Assembly: GCA_964036275.1 (NCBI GenBank)
Contig: OZ038434.1
Location: 5,661,060-5,725,059 of the forward strand
Origin: Litoditis marina
Taxonomy: Eukaryota; Nematoda; Chromadorea; Rhabditida; Rhabditidae
Reading direction: 5' to 3'
Length of the DNA stretch: 64,000 bases
Both the position numbers and the translations under genes were made by a program. Shown piece by piece: positions 11,701 through 21,931 of this stretch. Position 1 is the stretch's first letter, and each line of letters begins with the position of its first letter. The notes under the pieces are model-generated. The model saw only the letters and a program-made list of their open reading frames with translations. It was not told where the DNA came from and did not search any database.

Positions 11701-14193
11701 CATTTTATGTTTGAAATAGCAAAAAAAGTGCTGTGAAACGCTCATTCGTCCAATATTTCTGACTTGGGACGAGGCCAAACTCGAAACTCGAACTTTTCGA
11801 GTTTCAAAAATTTCGAGTTTTTCGAGTTTGGAGAAAAACCGAGTTTTTCGAGTTTCGAGTTATTTCGAGTTTTTCCGAAATTCGAGTTTGGCTTTAACAA
11901 CCCTAATGCCAGATATTCTAATGTGTGGAACTATACGTGTTCAATCGCGAATAAACTTTCTATTTTATAGTTATATTCTACGTGTTTATCCATTATCCTA
12001 CCTATATTCACATATCACAATGCGCCCGCACGTGATATGATAAATGATGTGAATCGAAAAATCCCATTAATCAAATTCATAAAATACATGCAATTATTAA
12101 AGTAAGTCATTACAATACTAGTCTATTACTGCCATGTGCCCAATTATTATTTTGTAAAAGTCATATGTACCTGCCAGTATCCAAATGAACCAAAATACTT
12201 TTGTCATGGTTAGCGTGGTTGGATGTGTGGTTAATGCAACATCTAAAGCACACATCTTCAAAAAAAATCAAAATATTTTACTTCTCATAACACTTGCTTA
12301 GATTATAAACAAACTAGATAAAAACAGAAATACACTCTTGGGAAACTCACCATGTAAGAGCGACATAATTGTTGACTAGGGGATCAGTTATAAACCCTCG
12401 AATCTGAGCAAAGTACGGTAGACCATCGGAAGCGTCTAACACCTTCACAATGTCACCCACTCGATACATTATGTTCTGAAAAGTTCCATCAGAGTTATCC
12501 AGCAATGTTATCAGTTCTGGTAGAACCTAATGCATATACAGTGGGCACTCAAAGAATAAAGATTATGTGGTCCGATCCCAACGCTTCAGTCATTTAAACT
12601 GCAATGCATTTTTCAATGGCAGTTTAAAGGACTGAAGCGTTGAGATTGAAGGCACATAATCGTCATTCTTTAATGACAAAACTTGTGAGGACAAAAATTT
12701 ATGAAATGACACGAAACTCGCCAAGGATTACGTGTATTTCGTCGATTATGAAACATTACAATGAAAAGAACATCGTCTGATACTTCGGATACGACTACTC
12801 AACAGTCGATCTTGAAAGTCAAAAATTATACTCTTTTTAGATCATAATTACTTTAAGAGTGAATTGAATAGAACTGATGAATAGCTCGGCGGTTTACACA
12901 TGAAACCCGGTTGCACGTGTACAAAACTATTGGTTGCTTTCAAACACAACCGAGTTGAATCTCAAATGCAAAAACCCGGTTGCTTGGGGAATTGGCCAAA
13001 TAACGCACCTGGTGCCAGACAGTTTCTCTGGTGACAACGGCTGCACGTGCATAGGGGGAGCGGGTGGGACAGTGTGACTTGAAGAGAATACTTCGTCGAG
13101 ACGAGTACTTGCGAACTAGCGCCGCTAACAAGGCACTGGAAATAGTAAGTTTGGAAAACACCAGCAGGAGCAGGGTCACACTATTCTTCAAAAAGATTTT
13201 TCAAATTTCAGTTTTTCACTAGTATTTCATGAAAACTTCTAAACTGTCAAACGTAGCAAAAAATCTCCCACGTATGTGTGTGAACTTCGGCATCCAGAAA
13301 AGATTGACAGTGTTTTGTAATTCCATATTCCACCCTATCATCTCAAGATAAATTGAGCATATTATGTCTAGACACCGTGAAACAACCAATAAATGTTGTT
13401 GTGTGAATGAATGTGTGATTCTTATGATCGGAAATCACCTTGGAGACTGTGTCTCCTCCTTTTTGATAGCATTGCGAACTGAAGCTCTTCTGATCGTACT
13501 TTGAGCTCCACCCCCTGCGTAAGATGACTGGAAAAAAAATCATAATCATGGTCGATCTATCGAGCAAAAGATGAGATGTAGTTGGATCTATGAGTAAAAC
13601 GTGAGACGGCCGCGACATTTTCGTTGCCGTCTCAATTTCGACCCAGTCGGCGGGGGCCGAGTCAGTGTTTTCCCGGAGATTTGGTCAAAACATCAAAAGT
13701 ACTCAATTCCAGTTTCCAGAAGTACCAGTCTTATTATTCGGGATTCAGCGAAAAACTAACACCCGTTCGGTTAGTATCAAAGAAAACAAGTCAAACCAAC
13801 CAACCCTAGAAGATCCAAATCTCTTTGCTTTTGGGCCTGGCTTCCGTCCACGTCTCTCGATGTACATCTCGCCATTCTCACTAAATACGCTCTTATATTA
13901 CCCGTATACTGTACTATGATCGGTAGACAATTACGACAAACTTAACGAACTCAGTTGGCGAAATGAGTTGCCGGTTAAAAAGTAAAATGGACATCAGTGG
14001 GGTTTGAAGTCAAGATATTATTCACGACGAGACACCATTGATTTTGATTTTGCAGAGAAAGGCAACATAGATGGTGTAGAGGTAATAGAGTACCGTTGCC
14101 ACTCACTTTATTTTCAGCTTTCCTCCATCTACTCGAGCTCCTGACTTCATTCTGGTTTACCGTACAATCAACTATTATCTGGAATACTATCAT
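5733..14193 (-). CDS. GATAD1: GATAD1-like protein (BAH-like chromatin domain; degenerate GATA finger)
   Basis: Exons on the minus strand, 5' to 3': 14193-14107, 13876-13805, 13527-13439, 13135-13009, 12475-12351, 6480-6385 (limits plus or minus one base), 6101-5982, 5936-5733. All phases agree; about 306 codons (human GATAD1 has 269). Matches to GATAD1 are STIRRASVRN, RRSILFK, YRVGDIVKVLDASDGLPYFA, QIRGFI and ALTW followed by LVPKRCAPDPHLFDNPAHF. GATAD1 binds H3K4me3-associated complexes (SIN3B, KDM5, EMSY), a nuclear role. The fifth intron is 5.9 kb. The N-terminal finger is odd: SSSRWRKAE resembles the core of the GATAD1 finger, but only one of its usual four cysteines is visible, so either the finger has decayed or the first exon is wrong. 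The middle exons are firm. The last two (residues from GSCELNFLVTT to DEPR) rest on phase and codon use only. Confidence 0.72.
7105..7532 (-). other. Two possible extra exons (7532-7486 and 7200-7105) inside the GATAD1 intron
   Basis: Minus strand 7532-7486 has a good acceptor (pyrimidine tract then TATAG) and donor (GTGAGTAC). It reads CDEDSAVLEVSLYLV. Minus strand 7200-7105 has acceptor TTCAG and donor CAG/GTGTAAG. It reads on in the same phase as DIVSSFLDDGG then TSTSSSIFHRGSNHN. The phases of the two agree. Joining the first to GATAD1 exon 5 would create TGA at once. I do not recognise the protein. They could be part of a nested gene, poison exons, or chance. Confidence 0.3.
7369..7433. 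repeat. Tandem repeat, two units of about 32 bp
   Basis: The unit AAACTACACGAAAACTTCAC plus CGGAACTGCATGA occurs twice in a row with one or two changes. Confidence 0.7.
7880..8010. repeat. GC-rich repeat unit built from GGCCCAGTCGCCGCC
   Basis: Contains GGCCCAGTTGCCGCCCACTC and GGCCCAGTCGCCGCCCACCT. The same motif, direct and inverted, forms the repeat at 11190-11325. The surrounding DNA is AT-rich, so this looks like an inserted repetitive element. Confidence 0.6.
8929..8962. repeat. GC-rich perfect palindrome
   Basis: GCGCAGCG and CGCTGCGC arms separated by CGGA, flanked by TAATC/GATTA. It can form a strong hairpin on either strand. Confidence 0.65.
9478..9546 (+). repeat. Degenerate tRNA-like sequence with a perfect B box
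   Basis: TGGCGGATTGGATAAACGC resembles a tRNA D arm/A box, and GGTTCGATTCC further on is a B box. The anticodon arm is not recognisable, so it is not a functional tRNA. A tRNA-derived SINE head is the likeliest reading. Confidence 0.4.
9722..10053. mobile_element. Long inverted repeat (two arms of about 115 bp), foldback element
   Basis: The arm 9722-9836 is repeated almost exactly in reverse complement at about 9936-10053, with about 100 bases between them. The outer ends read AGTATAAAAA and TTTTTATACT, flanked on both sides by AATT. It has the structure of a foldback element or MITE. Confidence 0.75.
10496..10711. mobile_element. Decayed hairpin MITE of the GGTGAATTC/AATTGGCC family
   Basis: Left end GGTGAATTCAATATCAAATC, right end GGTTAGATATAAAATTGGCC. 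The core keeps GGTAACC and GGTTACC motifs but is degraded. Target duplications are not recognisable, so it is an older copy than those at 21140 and 55761. Confidence 0.65.
11190..11325. repeat. Palindromic GC-rich repeat with GGCCCAGTCGCCGCC units
   Basis: Several GGCCCAGTCGCCGCC-like units are followed by inverted units (GGGCGGCGACTGGGCC, twice), so the whole can fold back. It is related to 7880-8010. Confidence 0.65.
11421..11905. repeat. CGAGTTTT/CGAGTT-rich repeats
   Basis: Many copies of CGAGTT separated by short T or A runs, with inverted units (AACTCGAAAAACTCG). Two blocks, 11421-11600 and 11775-11905. The second ends near TTTAACAACCCTA, and shorter relatives near 25005, 49165 and 57395 also carry AGGGTTGT or GAGTTGTT at the edge. 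Confidence 0.6.
12562..12662. mobile_element. About 100-bp MITE with ends GATTATGTGG(T)CC
   Basis: Left end GATTATGTGGTCCGATCCCA, right end ending GGCACATAATC. Related copies lie at 17534-17633 and 50002-50097, and one half-copy at 30425-30455. The core includes TTTAAACTGCAAT and its inverse. Confidence 0.6.
12902..12999. mobile_element. GGTTGC-core member of the GAATTGGCC family (partial)
   Basis: It contains AACCCGGTTGC in direct and near-inverted form and ends with GGGGAATTGGCC, the right end of the MULE-like family. The left end is not clear. It lies just upstream of the 13009 exon boundary. Confidence 0.45.
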
Positions 14194-14774
14194 CCTGATA
14201 GTGGATCGTGAATGTTAACTTCAAGCTACAAATAATAACATAACTAGCCACATTTTTAAAAATATAAAGCAGAAAGATAGATTCTCGTAGCGTGCGAAAC
14301 GAATAAGTGTATATGCAACATCGATATCTCTGATACAAATCTTTATAGGCACATGACTCTGAAACTCTATATTATGAATGAACTGAGATGAACCGGGCAA
14401 GTGAGAGTAGATATCACACATCAAGTTGCAAGCTGAGGTGATATGTATGACTTCTATGTATACTCGTCGTGGTGAATGAAAGAAAAGAGTATCTTGGCGA
14501 ACATTTCGTTACAAAATAGAAAAAATCACGAACAATGCGTGAGAAAAAGCAAACTGGACGATACATAACTAGAAAAGAAATGGAATAGAAAACAACTGTA
14601 TATCAATGGGAAAGAAAACAAAATATAAGAGTCAAGGCTAGTATAAATAAGAGACCACTTTTGAAAACATTCATGTTCCATATGAAAATCATGCGAGATC
14701 GGCAACTGTGTTAGAGAGTGAATGGACAACTTTTGAGCAAACAAACGGAGGAGAGTAAAATACATTCATGCAAT
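14194..14774. other. Spacer between Deltex stop and GATAD1 start
   Basis: 581 bases of AT-rich sequence between two genes on the same strand. No exon was recognised. It must contain the 3' UTR of the Deltex gene and the promoter or 5' UTR of the GATAD1-like gene. Confidence 0.5.
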
Positions 14775-17700
14775 CTACAACAGACTTTCATCGATACCCG
14801 CTTGTTGGAGCTCCGAGGTGACACGGGCCAGATACGTCGGATCAGGATAGGCGAATCTTAACGGAAAATCATATATCATGCCCACCGGTGAAGTCCTATT
14901 ATTGTTTGAAAACAAAACGCTTTCTCTATAATTAGAAGATTCGAAGTGAAAATACCCTCTTATTATGTATTCCATTGTATTCTTATGAAGGCAGTTTAAC
15001 CGGGTTGCATGCAACCAAAAAGTAACCCGGTTGCACGTGTACGAAACTAGTGGTTGCTTTCAAATGCAACCAAATTTGTCCACAGTGAGACTTTCAGCTA
15101 TGTAATGTGATTTTGGTTGCATATCAGAGAAAACCTGGTTGCATTCAATAGCAACCAATGGTTTCGTACACATGTACCCTGGTTGCATTTTGGTTACATG
15201 CAACATGCAACCCGGCTGTAACTGGCCTCTTTATGACTCCTAGTCTGAAAGACTGGGGACGTTTACCTACCGTTTTACCCAATTCCGGGATTCTGACAGA
15301 AGACTTGCAATTGCACTGTGTGAAAACCTCTGCCGAGTGCCGAATGTGAAGTATCAAGTATCAATATGAATGTGAAGTATGAATAGCTTATTCGAAAATA
15401 GCATTTGCATAGCTCAAACACATCGTATTAGTTTTAATAATCAGTTCACACATATAGACTATTCAGCTATTGACGTTCTCTACAAACCTACGACCCATAC
15501 GTGAGGCGACTTTGTGTGTTTTGTCTGGGTATTCAAACTAGAAAATGGGGTCTTAGATTAGGTTTTACCAGTAAAGTGCGAAAATGTAAGTGGGGTAGAT
15601 TGTTTGTTTGTAAGAAAAACGGGTGATTTAATGGAACACCCAACAAAGTTGCCCTGCGTTTGCTACGACCATAGATGAGCGAACGTACCGGCCGGGTCCT
15701 CCAGTAGTATTGGTCTTGTGATGGATATTGTTCCACACGGCCACATTCTGTGCCCCACTTGTCATTGAGTCGCCGACTGTGAAGATGAGACGACACTCAA
15801 ACGCCTTCTTCAACAGACTCAAAACCTGTAACATAAAACAATCGATTCGGGCAAAAAAGTGACTCTGATAACCAACCAGGTACACAAAAACGGCACCCTC
15901 GCTGATTTTTCCATACCAGTTTTCTTTTTCGACCGTTTGAAACTAAAATAGCTGTTCGGACAACTTTATTAGAAGTATGAGACATATATCAACTCTGAGA
16001 AACTTAGGTGGTGGTTGGTAGTAACTACAAATATCTGTCAACTGAGAAACTTAGGCGGTGGTAGTAACTACAAACATATATCAGCACTAAGAAAGTTAGG
16101 GGAAGGTAGTGTTATTTTAATCATTCCAGTGAAGACATCCCTTTTTAAATCAAAAAATATATGCTGTCTCGAAATACATCCCAGCGGTTGTGGTATTGAT
16201 ACGGTAGTTAAGTCAGAGCATTTGTCAGAACAGTCGCTTTAGTATAGAATGTATACAATATTATTACATCTTTTTTCATCACACCGAGCACCCCGAATCA
16301 GAAAGTTGTTGAGCTCAAGATAAGAAAGAAAGAAAAAAGCTTAAGGTATGATTCAATGTTCAATGATCGAGCTGAAGACTCAAACTAACTTTTCTACCCT
16401 CAGGGGAGTCTGGCAAGTAGGCGGTACGATGCGTTCCATGAAAACGAACCCCGGGTCGCAGATGGTCATTCTGCAAATACAACAATCAACCATTCGGCTG
16501 AACGCGTTAAAAATTTCATGTAACTCACATGGCTACTTGAGCTTGCGAAATACAGCCACATAACAAGTCATGCATATCTGTTTGGTTGTTGACACCCGGC
16601 TTGACAATCAAGTTGAAAATTTCTTATTTTCTAATTTCCAGTTGTCGAGATTCGGAAACTACATCGACTCAAATTTTGAGCGAAATCGCGTTTCGAGTTC
16701 GACATTATCAACTCTAGTTGACATCGAACGATATTGTCTATGTATCTCTTCCATAATCAACTCTGAGGTTAAAAAGTACGATTGGATGATAAGAAACGCT
16801 ACTATTGAACTCGCTGGAGTTTGTAGTTTCAACTCGAATTCTGAATCTGTATTTCCTGGCTTTTTTCTATTTTTCAGGTGATCAGATTTACTGTAGGGAA
16901 GCATCTATGGAAGTAAGGAAGAAAAATATGTAGCAAGTAGCAACATACGCTTTGAATACCATCCGGTACGCTATATTGGATGAGAATAGTATTCTGAGAA
17001 GATGCCTCGTGGCCTGAAATTGCAGTAGAATAGTTAATAATTTTAACTATTGAACAATACCAGATACAAAGCAATGAACAATGATAGAATCATAGAATAA
17101 TGCAATGAAAGAACACTGCAATGAAATTATAACATCGCAGACAATAAAGAGAGCAGCCAGCTATCTGCGCATATCAGATTTGCCAAATTTCTTTCCCCAT
17201 CTCCCATGATAGTTTCACATATATAGCAGTCTTAAAAACTGACCGGCAAGTTGAAGTCCATTGATGATTGAGTGATGCATGGTGGAACCCAATGGTTGGT
17301 TACCACAAGGGAGCGCGAAATACTTGCGACAGATCGGACAGCATTTACGAATGCTACAGTTTTTGAGGTACGCCTGAAAGGAAAAAAATGAAGACGCACA
17401 ACTACCGAGAACCGAGAACGCATATTACATAAAATGTACAATAGTATATTGGAAAGGCGCACAGTAGAAATACTTCTCACATCGTTGGAGCATCAAACAT
17501 TTGAACAACGTAAAAAAGATACCACATTAACGAAGTAATGTGGACCAATCCCAACGCTTCGGTTCTTCAAACTCCTATACATTTTTCAACTGCAGTTTAA
17601 AGTACCGCTGCGTCGGGATTGGTCCACACAACCGTTCCACTTTAACGTGAACGTACCACAAAACAGTCAAAGTGCAATTGGTGTCCACACTTCAACTGGC

Positions 17701-20700
17701 AGATGGTTGGTTCCCCGGGTTTCTCTTGCTCATCGCGGAGAGATCCCAGACAAATTACACACTCGTCCTCGATCACCTAGGAGAGCAACAGCAAATCATA
17801 ACAGAAACTAGTACCTCGTATAAAAATTATAGTACGTTCATACAGCAGTAAAGTTCGACTGTTCGACGAAAAATGGTCCGTTTTTAGATTTGAACCCGTG
17901 AAGATTTACGATTTTGCAGCAAATAGACAATTTTTTCTCGTTTTCGGCAAAAAATAGCTCGTTTTAGATTTTATGCGTATTAGATCTTATGAGTAACTTA
18001 ATTGGGTATCATTATTTTGTAGTTCGAAATCGAGAGCGAGCCCGCAAAACTTCTGTTTCTCTCGTTTGTCAGGTTGTCTCATTTTGAAATATCTGAATGA
18101 CTCACATTTTCGAAGTGAACCGGAGAGACGAGCTGCCAGGCCTTATTTTGCTCAGCTTTCTTGGCCACGGGTACCATCACTACAATTGAAAGACGATATT
18201 AGAAACATTTCTTCAGGGATTTGGATAGATTCGAAACAGTCACTAATGGACGACAAATAAACAATTCATTGTGTAGTTTGAACTGTGAAAATAGAAGCAA
18301 TGTATATAACAATCCGTTGAGTACTCTTGAAAACTATTCGTTCGACTGAAAACATCGAACTTCAGTGTCTATTTTTGGAATTGATTGAAGAGTGGTGATA
18401 AACGAAAAAGTCCGTTATTTAGTGGCAAATACATACCTAGATTATACAAATTATTCGGGTTAATCGACGATTCTCGCACTTCCTCGGTAAGACATTCGTT
18501 GAACCCTCTAACTACCTTGTCTTGCACATCGCAGATATAAATATCCTGTAAAGAAAACTCTTCCCACCTAATCGGTTTAGGAGTGATAAAGAATTAGTAA
18601 AAAGTGGGGGAACAGGAAGTGTGTGAGTTCTGTTCGGTTTCACCTTTTCAGCAAAAAGTGAACAATACGATGTTGTGAATGAGTGTGCAACAAGAATAGA
18701 ACAATACATTTGTTTGCACAACGGTTTTCCAAAACAACGTTCTATTTGAAGACTTTTGTGGTTTCAAAGCCAAAAATGAGTGCGCAATGGCCAAACCAAA
18801 CACAACTCACACGCGGCGCTTGGGTTCAAGTGAATAAGTTTATTGAATAATAACTTCAGCGTGGTTCTCCTTCACAAATTATCAAAAAGTCAAACCTAGA
18901 GTTCTAACTACACTCTAGAAGGCAGTTGGATTTATAACATAACCAGTTTTCGAATGAACGAGGTCGGTGATTTTTTTTACAATTCAAAACAGTATGGAGA
19001 TAGGGGAGCAGGTTTTATTCATTGATCAACTAACGTCATTATCCCATTCATGGCATGCATATCTAAAAAAGGAAATACCTCGAGAACGTTCCGTGGAGAC
19101 GATGACTCGAAGTCCTTTAGTGCCGCGAAAAATCTGCGCGCACATTCCGTGGGACACAGCTTGACCATGCCTGCAATAAAGATTATGTCAGCGGTTAGAG
19201 AGACAAAGATGAAAGATATAATCATACCCAATACCCCGGTGAAGTTGTTCGAATAGCCAGACGAAATAAAGAAACGAGTTATGTTTACGTCGAAAACAAT
19301 ACAATTGGTCGATTTTGATGCTGAATCATTAAATAATTAAATTCCCCGTTTTCCAAAAATCAAAAAACTTTTCGTTGAATAGTCGGATCTCGCTCGTGTA
19401 TGGTATAAGAACGGTAAAACAAACAGAAACAGGTGATGAAAGACTTGACGATATTTTAGAAAAGTCAAAACATTCACTAACCACAACCAATACCGGGGAC
19501 GGCAACCTTCTTGATTCCAAGATCTAAGCAAATTTTGAATATGTTCTTGTAAATATTTTCAATCATCACATAGGAAGGTTGAACAACTAGCAGTACGCGA
19601 TTCCAACGAACCTGGTGAACAAGACGGTTACAATTGGTAATTAACACTGCTTAATTTAATAAGAGAAGGAACTCAGTTCGCGTTGGCATGTTCATTTTGT
19701 TATATTTTTACAGAAGACCTTGCATCGCAGGTACACTCCCCTATGGCTTCCAAGGCCCACACATAGACACAGGTTAAGGTTAACCGTGATATTTATCAAA
19801 TAATTACCCCAAACGCCCCAAAAATGTGGCGCCATTGTGTTGAATTTGAATATCTCCTCCCTCCCGGCACCATTTTATTTCGAAACCAGGATTATAACTA
19901 CCTTTTTCTGTTACATTGAATGCACTCTGACTTCTCTCTCATCCGTCAAAATCTCTTTTGTTTGCTCCACAACTGAAATACTAGTAACCACGTGGGTACA
20001 TAGTTGAATGATAGTACATAGCCAAACGTACTAACCGTAGGAATAGCTGTGAAGTCCAAAATCAGTACATTTCCTGACTCGAGTCGCCCATTCTTCTTTT
20101 TTGCGAGTTCTAGGACGGGCTAAGAAACTGATGTGTTATTCATTTGATTTGATTTCAAATAATTAAATCTTTGAAAATTAAAGGCTAACGTATGATACGA
20201 TCGAGAATCATACGTTTTTCTCTTTCATACTGTATTGCACAAGAAAAAAACCTTGGCCAATCATTAACAAACCCTCGTTCGCCTCACCGCGTGCAAAAAG
20301 CGAAAAGTGACTCGTTTTTCTTTTCTCTATTTAGATGCATTAACATTCATGATTTGCAGGCACATCTGAAGACAATGAAGTTCCCTTGAAGTTGTTTTGC
20401 TTTTGAGTAATATAATTTTCTAGTACCAACCTGATAGACCTGTTTTCCAATAACTTCCCGCAATTGCCTGAGGGCAGTGGTGTGGTGGCGAAGAGTGCTA
20501 CTGATACAAAGAGCCAGCGTATCTGCGTCCACTGCATCATCCAACAAGGAAATCTTCAACAATACAACGAAAATATAATAAATAAAGATATTAGCAATGC
20601 GAGGATAAATCTTGATATTAGATGGAAAGTTCAAGTTTCGATCCTCATTTGTCGTGATAAATTGTCAATCATATAGGAAGGATACTAACCAACGAGAGGA

Positions 20701-20809
20701 CATTGGACATGACGCAAAAAGTTTAGCGTACCGATTTAGTATGTAGCGCAATATTTTGACGCCTTCTCATGGAGAAGTCAAATCTCATGGCAGACACCGG
20801 ATGAGCCAT
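14775..20809 (-). CDS. Deltex-type E3 ubiquitin ligase with N-terminal macro-like domain (macro-RING-DTC)
   Basis: Fourteen exons on the minus strand, 5' to 3': 20809-20732, 20553-20431, 20119-20036, 19611-19482, 19170-19079, 18545-18437, 18179-18106, 17776-17657, 17373-17244, 17013-16949, 16470-16398, 15942-15917, 15825-15689, 14856-14775. Phases all agree; 440 residues from ATG to TAG. Residues about 27-195 resemble a macro domain ([55 protein letters not shown]). Residues about 235-290 are a RING ([22 protein letters not shown]). The rest is a Deltex C-terminal domain ([57 protein letters not shown]). Deltex proteins ubiquitinate targets, act on Notch, and some ADP-ribosylate ubiquitin through the DTC. 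The glycine-rich ADP-ribose loop of the macro fold is not evident (RHHTTAL instead). The usual GHGYPDP of the DTC reads GRFAYPDP, so one conserved histidine is missing. No WWE domain is seen. Confidence 0.9.
14997..15226. mobile_element. GGTTGC-core hairpin element in Deltex intron
   Basis: Left end GGCAGTTTAACCGGGTTGCA, right end GCAACCCGGCTGTAACTGGCC. Inside are many GGTTGC/GCAACC motifs. The flanks TCTTATGAA and TCTTTATGA are near-matching 9-mers, perhaps a decayed target duplication. The ends resemble the GAATTGGCC family but are not identical. Confidence 0.6.
15985..16105. repeat. Short tandem repeat in Deltex intron
   Basis: AGAAACTTAGG(T/C)GGTGGT followed by AGTAACTACAAA occurs twice and a third degraded unit follows (AGAAAGTTAGGGGAAGGTAG). 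Confidence 0.6.
17534..17633. mobile_element. About 100-bp MITE, GTGGACCAATCCCAACGC ends
   Basis: TGTGGACCAATCCCAACGCT at the left and its inverse (GCGTCGGGATTGGTCCACA) at the right. Same family as 12562-12662 and 50002-50097. It lies in a Deltex intron. Confidence 0.65.
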
Positions 20810-21139
20810 GATTGGGAAATCAGATTCAAACCTGAAGATGATTGCAAATTCGGTATTGAAGAAAGCGTGTGTCAAGTTTAAAGGAAAACAGGCTCAACAC
20901 AATTCGAACTCTACCAAATCCGTTCGACAAAAGTTATTACCTGAGTTGAGTTTGTTCGAAATTGCAGACTAAAAGATAATTTGATTTTCAAATTAATTGA
21001 AACAAAACTAATATTGAATGGGTGATGAATGATATTTTTAAATAATTCCAAAACGGTAAGTTCAATCAAAGAAGTAACCAATAACCCAACTATTCATTCA
21101 TTAACTAGGCAAACAAATCACTACTACTATCCACATCCA

Positions 21140-21414
21140 GGTGAATTCTATATCTAACCGGGTTTTTAGGTAACCTAACCCTTTTTTGGTAACCTATTTT
21201 TCAGGTTACCTCGGTAGGTAACCGGTTGGTAACCTAAAATGAAAAACCGGTTACCTGTTTTTCTAACGCAAATTGTGGTTTTTACCGTTAGTTTGAATGG
21301 TAACCGGATTTCAGTTTTAGGTTACTTTCAGGTTACCTACCAAGGTAACCTCAAAAACAGGTTACCAAAAAAGGGTTAGGTTACCTAAAAACCCGGTTAG
21401 TTGTAGAATTGGCC
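21140..21414. mobile_element. 275-bp hairpin MITE (GGTTACC core), MULE-like, 9-bp target duplication
   Basis: Ends GGTGAATTCTATATCTAACC and GGTTAGTTGTAGAATTGGCC. Flanked by CCACATCCA at 21131-21139 and again at 21415-21423, a perfect 9-bp duplication. The body is nearly self-complementary and built from GGTTACC/GGTAACC motifs. It is about 90 percent or more identical by eye to the copy at 55761-56034. It carries no open frame. Nine-base duplications and long terminal inverted repeats are typical of Mutator-like elements. Confidence 0.9.
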
Positions 21415-21906
21415 CCACATCCACGCATCAAGATACTATACTATTATGAGATATGTTGCAATGCAATCACAAATAAAAATCATGATTAATCTCTGACAAC
21501 AACATTTTCAAACCACCGCTCGCTGCGCTGCTGATATATGATCATCAGCTGATATGAGTAAGAAAGACTTCTACTTTTGCAGAAGGAGCCGGTCCCACAC
21601 CGATTGCCTGGGGCCGGTCCTCACGTTTCAGAAAAATTTAACAAAATTTTCATTCGATAATCGCGCGTTATCGCAAGTACTTTTTTGTTTCATTCTTCTT
21701 TTTTATATTTCGTCTTTGTTTGCGCATTCATTTCAAGCTTCACTTTTTGTAATATGTCATTGTTCGATAATCTCTATGTTATTATTTGAGCATTCATTAA
21801 AGCGGAGCACTGTAATCATTGGTACCAATGGTATTCCTTGTTTGCACTGCTCCAAGTTCCTTAGCTCAATACACCTATACTTTTAATTAAAACATTGGTT
21901 TGTTTT

Positions 21907-21931
21907 CAGTTCTGTTCTGGCCCATTTTCTT
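21907..21931 (+). promoter_or_regulatory. Splice acceptor and short 5' UTR before beta-TrCP start codon
   Basis: TGTTTTCAG at 21901-21909 is an acceptor 22 bases ahead of the ATG at 21932. It implies either an upstream untranslated exon or trans-splicing of a spliced leader, as in many nematodes. The sequence alone cannot decide which. Confidence 0.6.

Larger units (their letters stand above)
6481..12350. other. 5.9 kb intron of the GATAD1-like gene, rich in repeats
   Basis: It holds tandem repeats (7369-7433), GC-rich repeat units (7880-8010, 11190-11325), a perfect GC palindrome (8929-8962), a tRNA-like unit (9478-9546), a 330-bp inverted repeat (9722-10053), a MULE-like MITE (10496-10711) and CGAGTTT-rich repeats (11421-11905). 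Two exon-like pieces on the minus strand are described separately. No full gene is recognised. Confidence 0.6.
20810..21931. promoter_or_regulatory. Divergent intergenic region between Deltex and beta-TrCP start codons
   Basis: The two start codons are 1.12 kb apart on opposite strands, so both promoters should lie here. The region includes a young hairpin MITE (21140-21414). No TATA-type element stands out. Confidence 0.5.
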
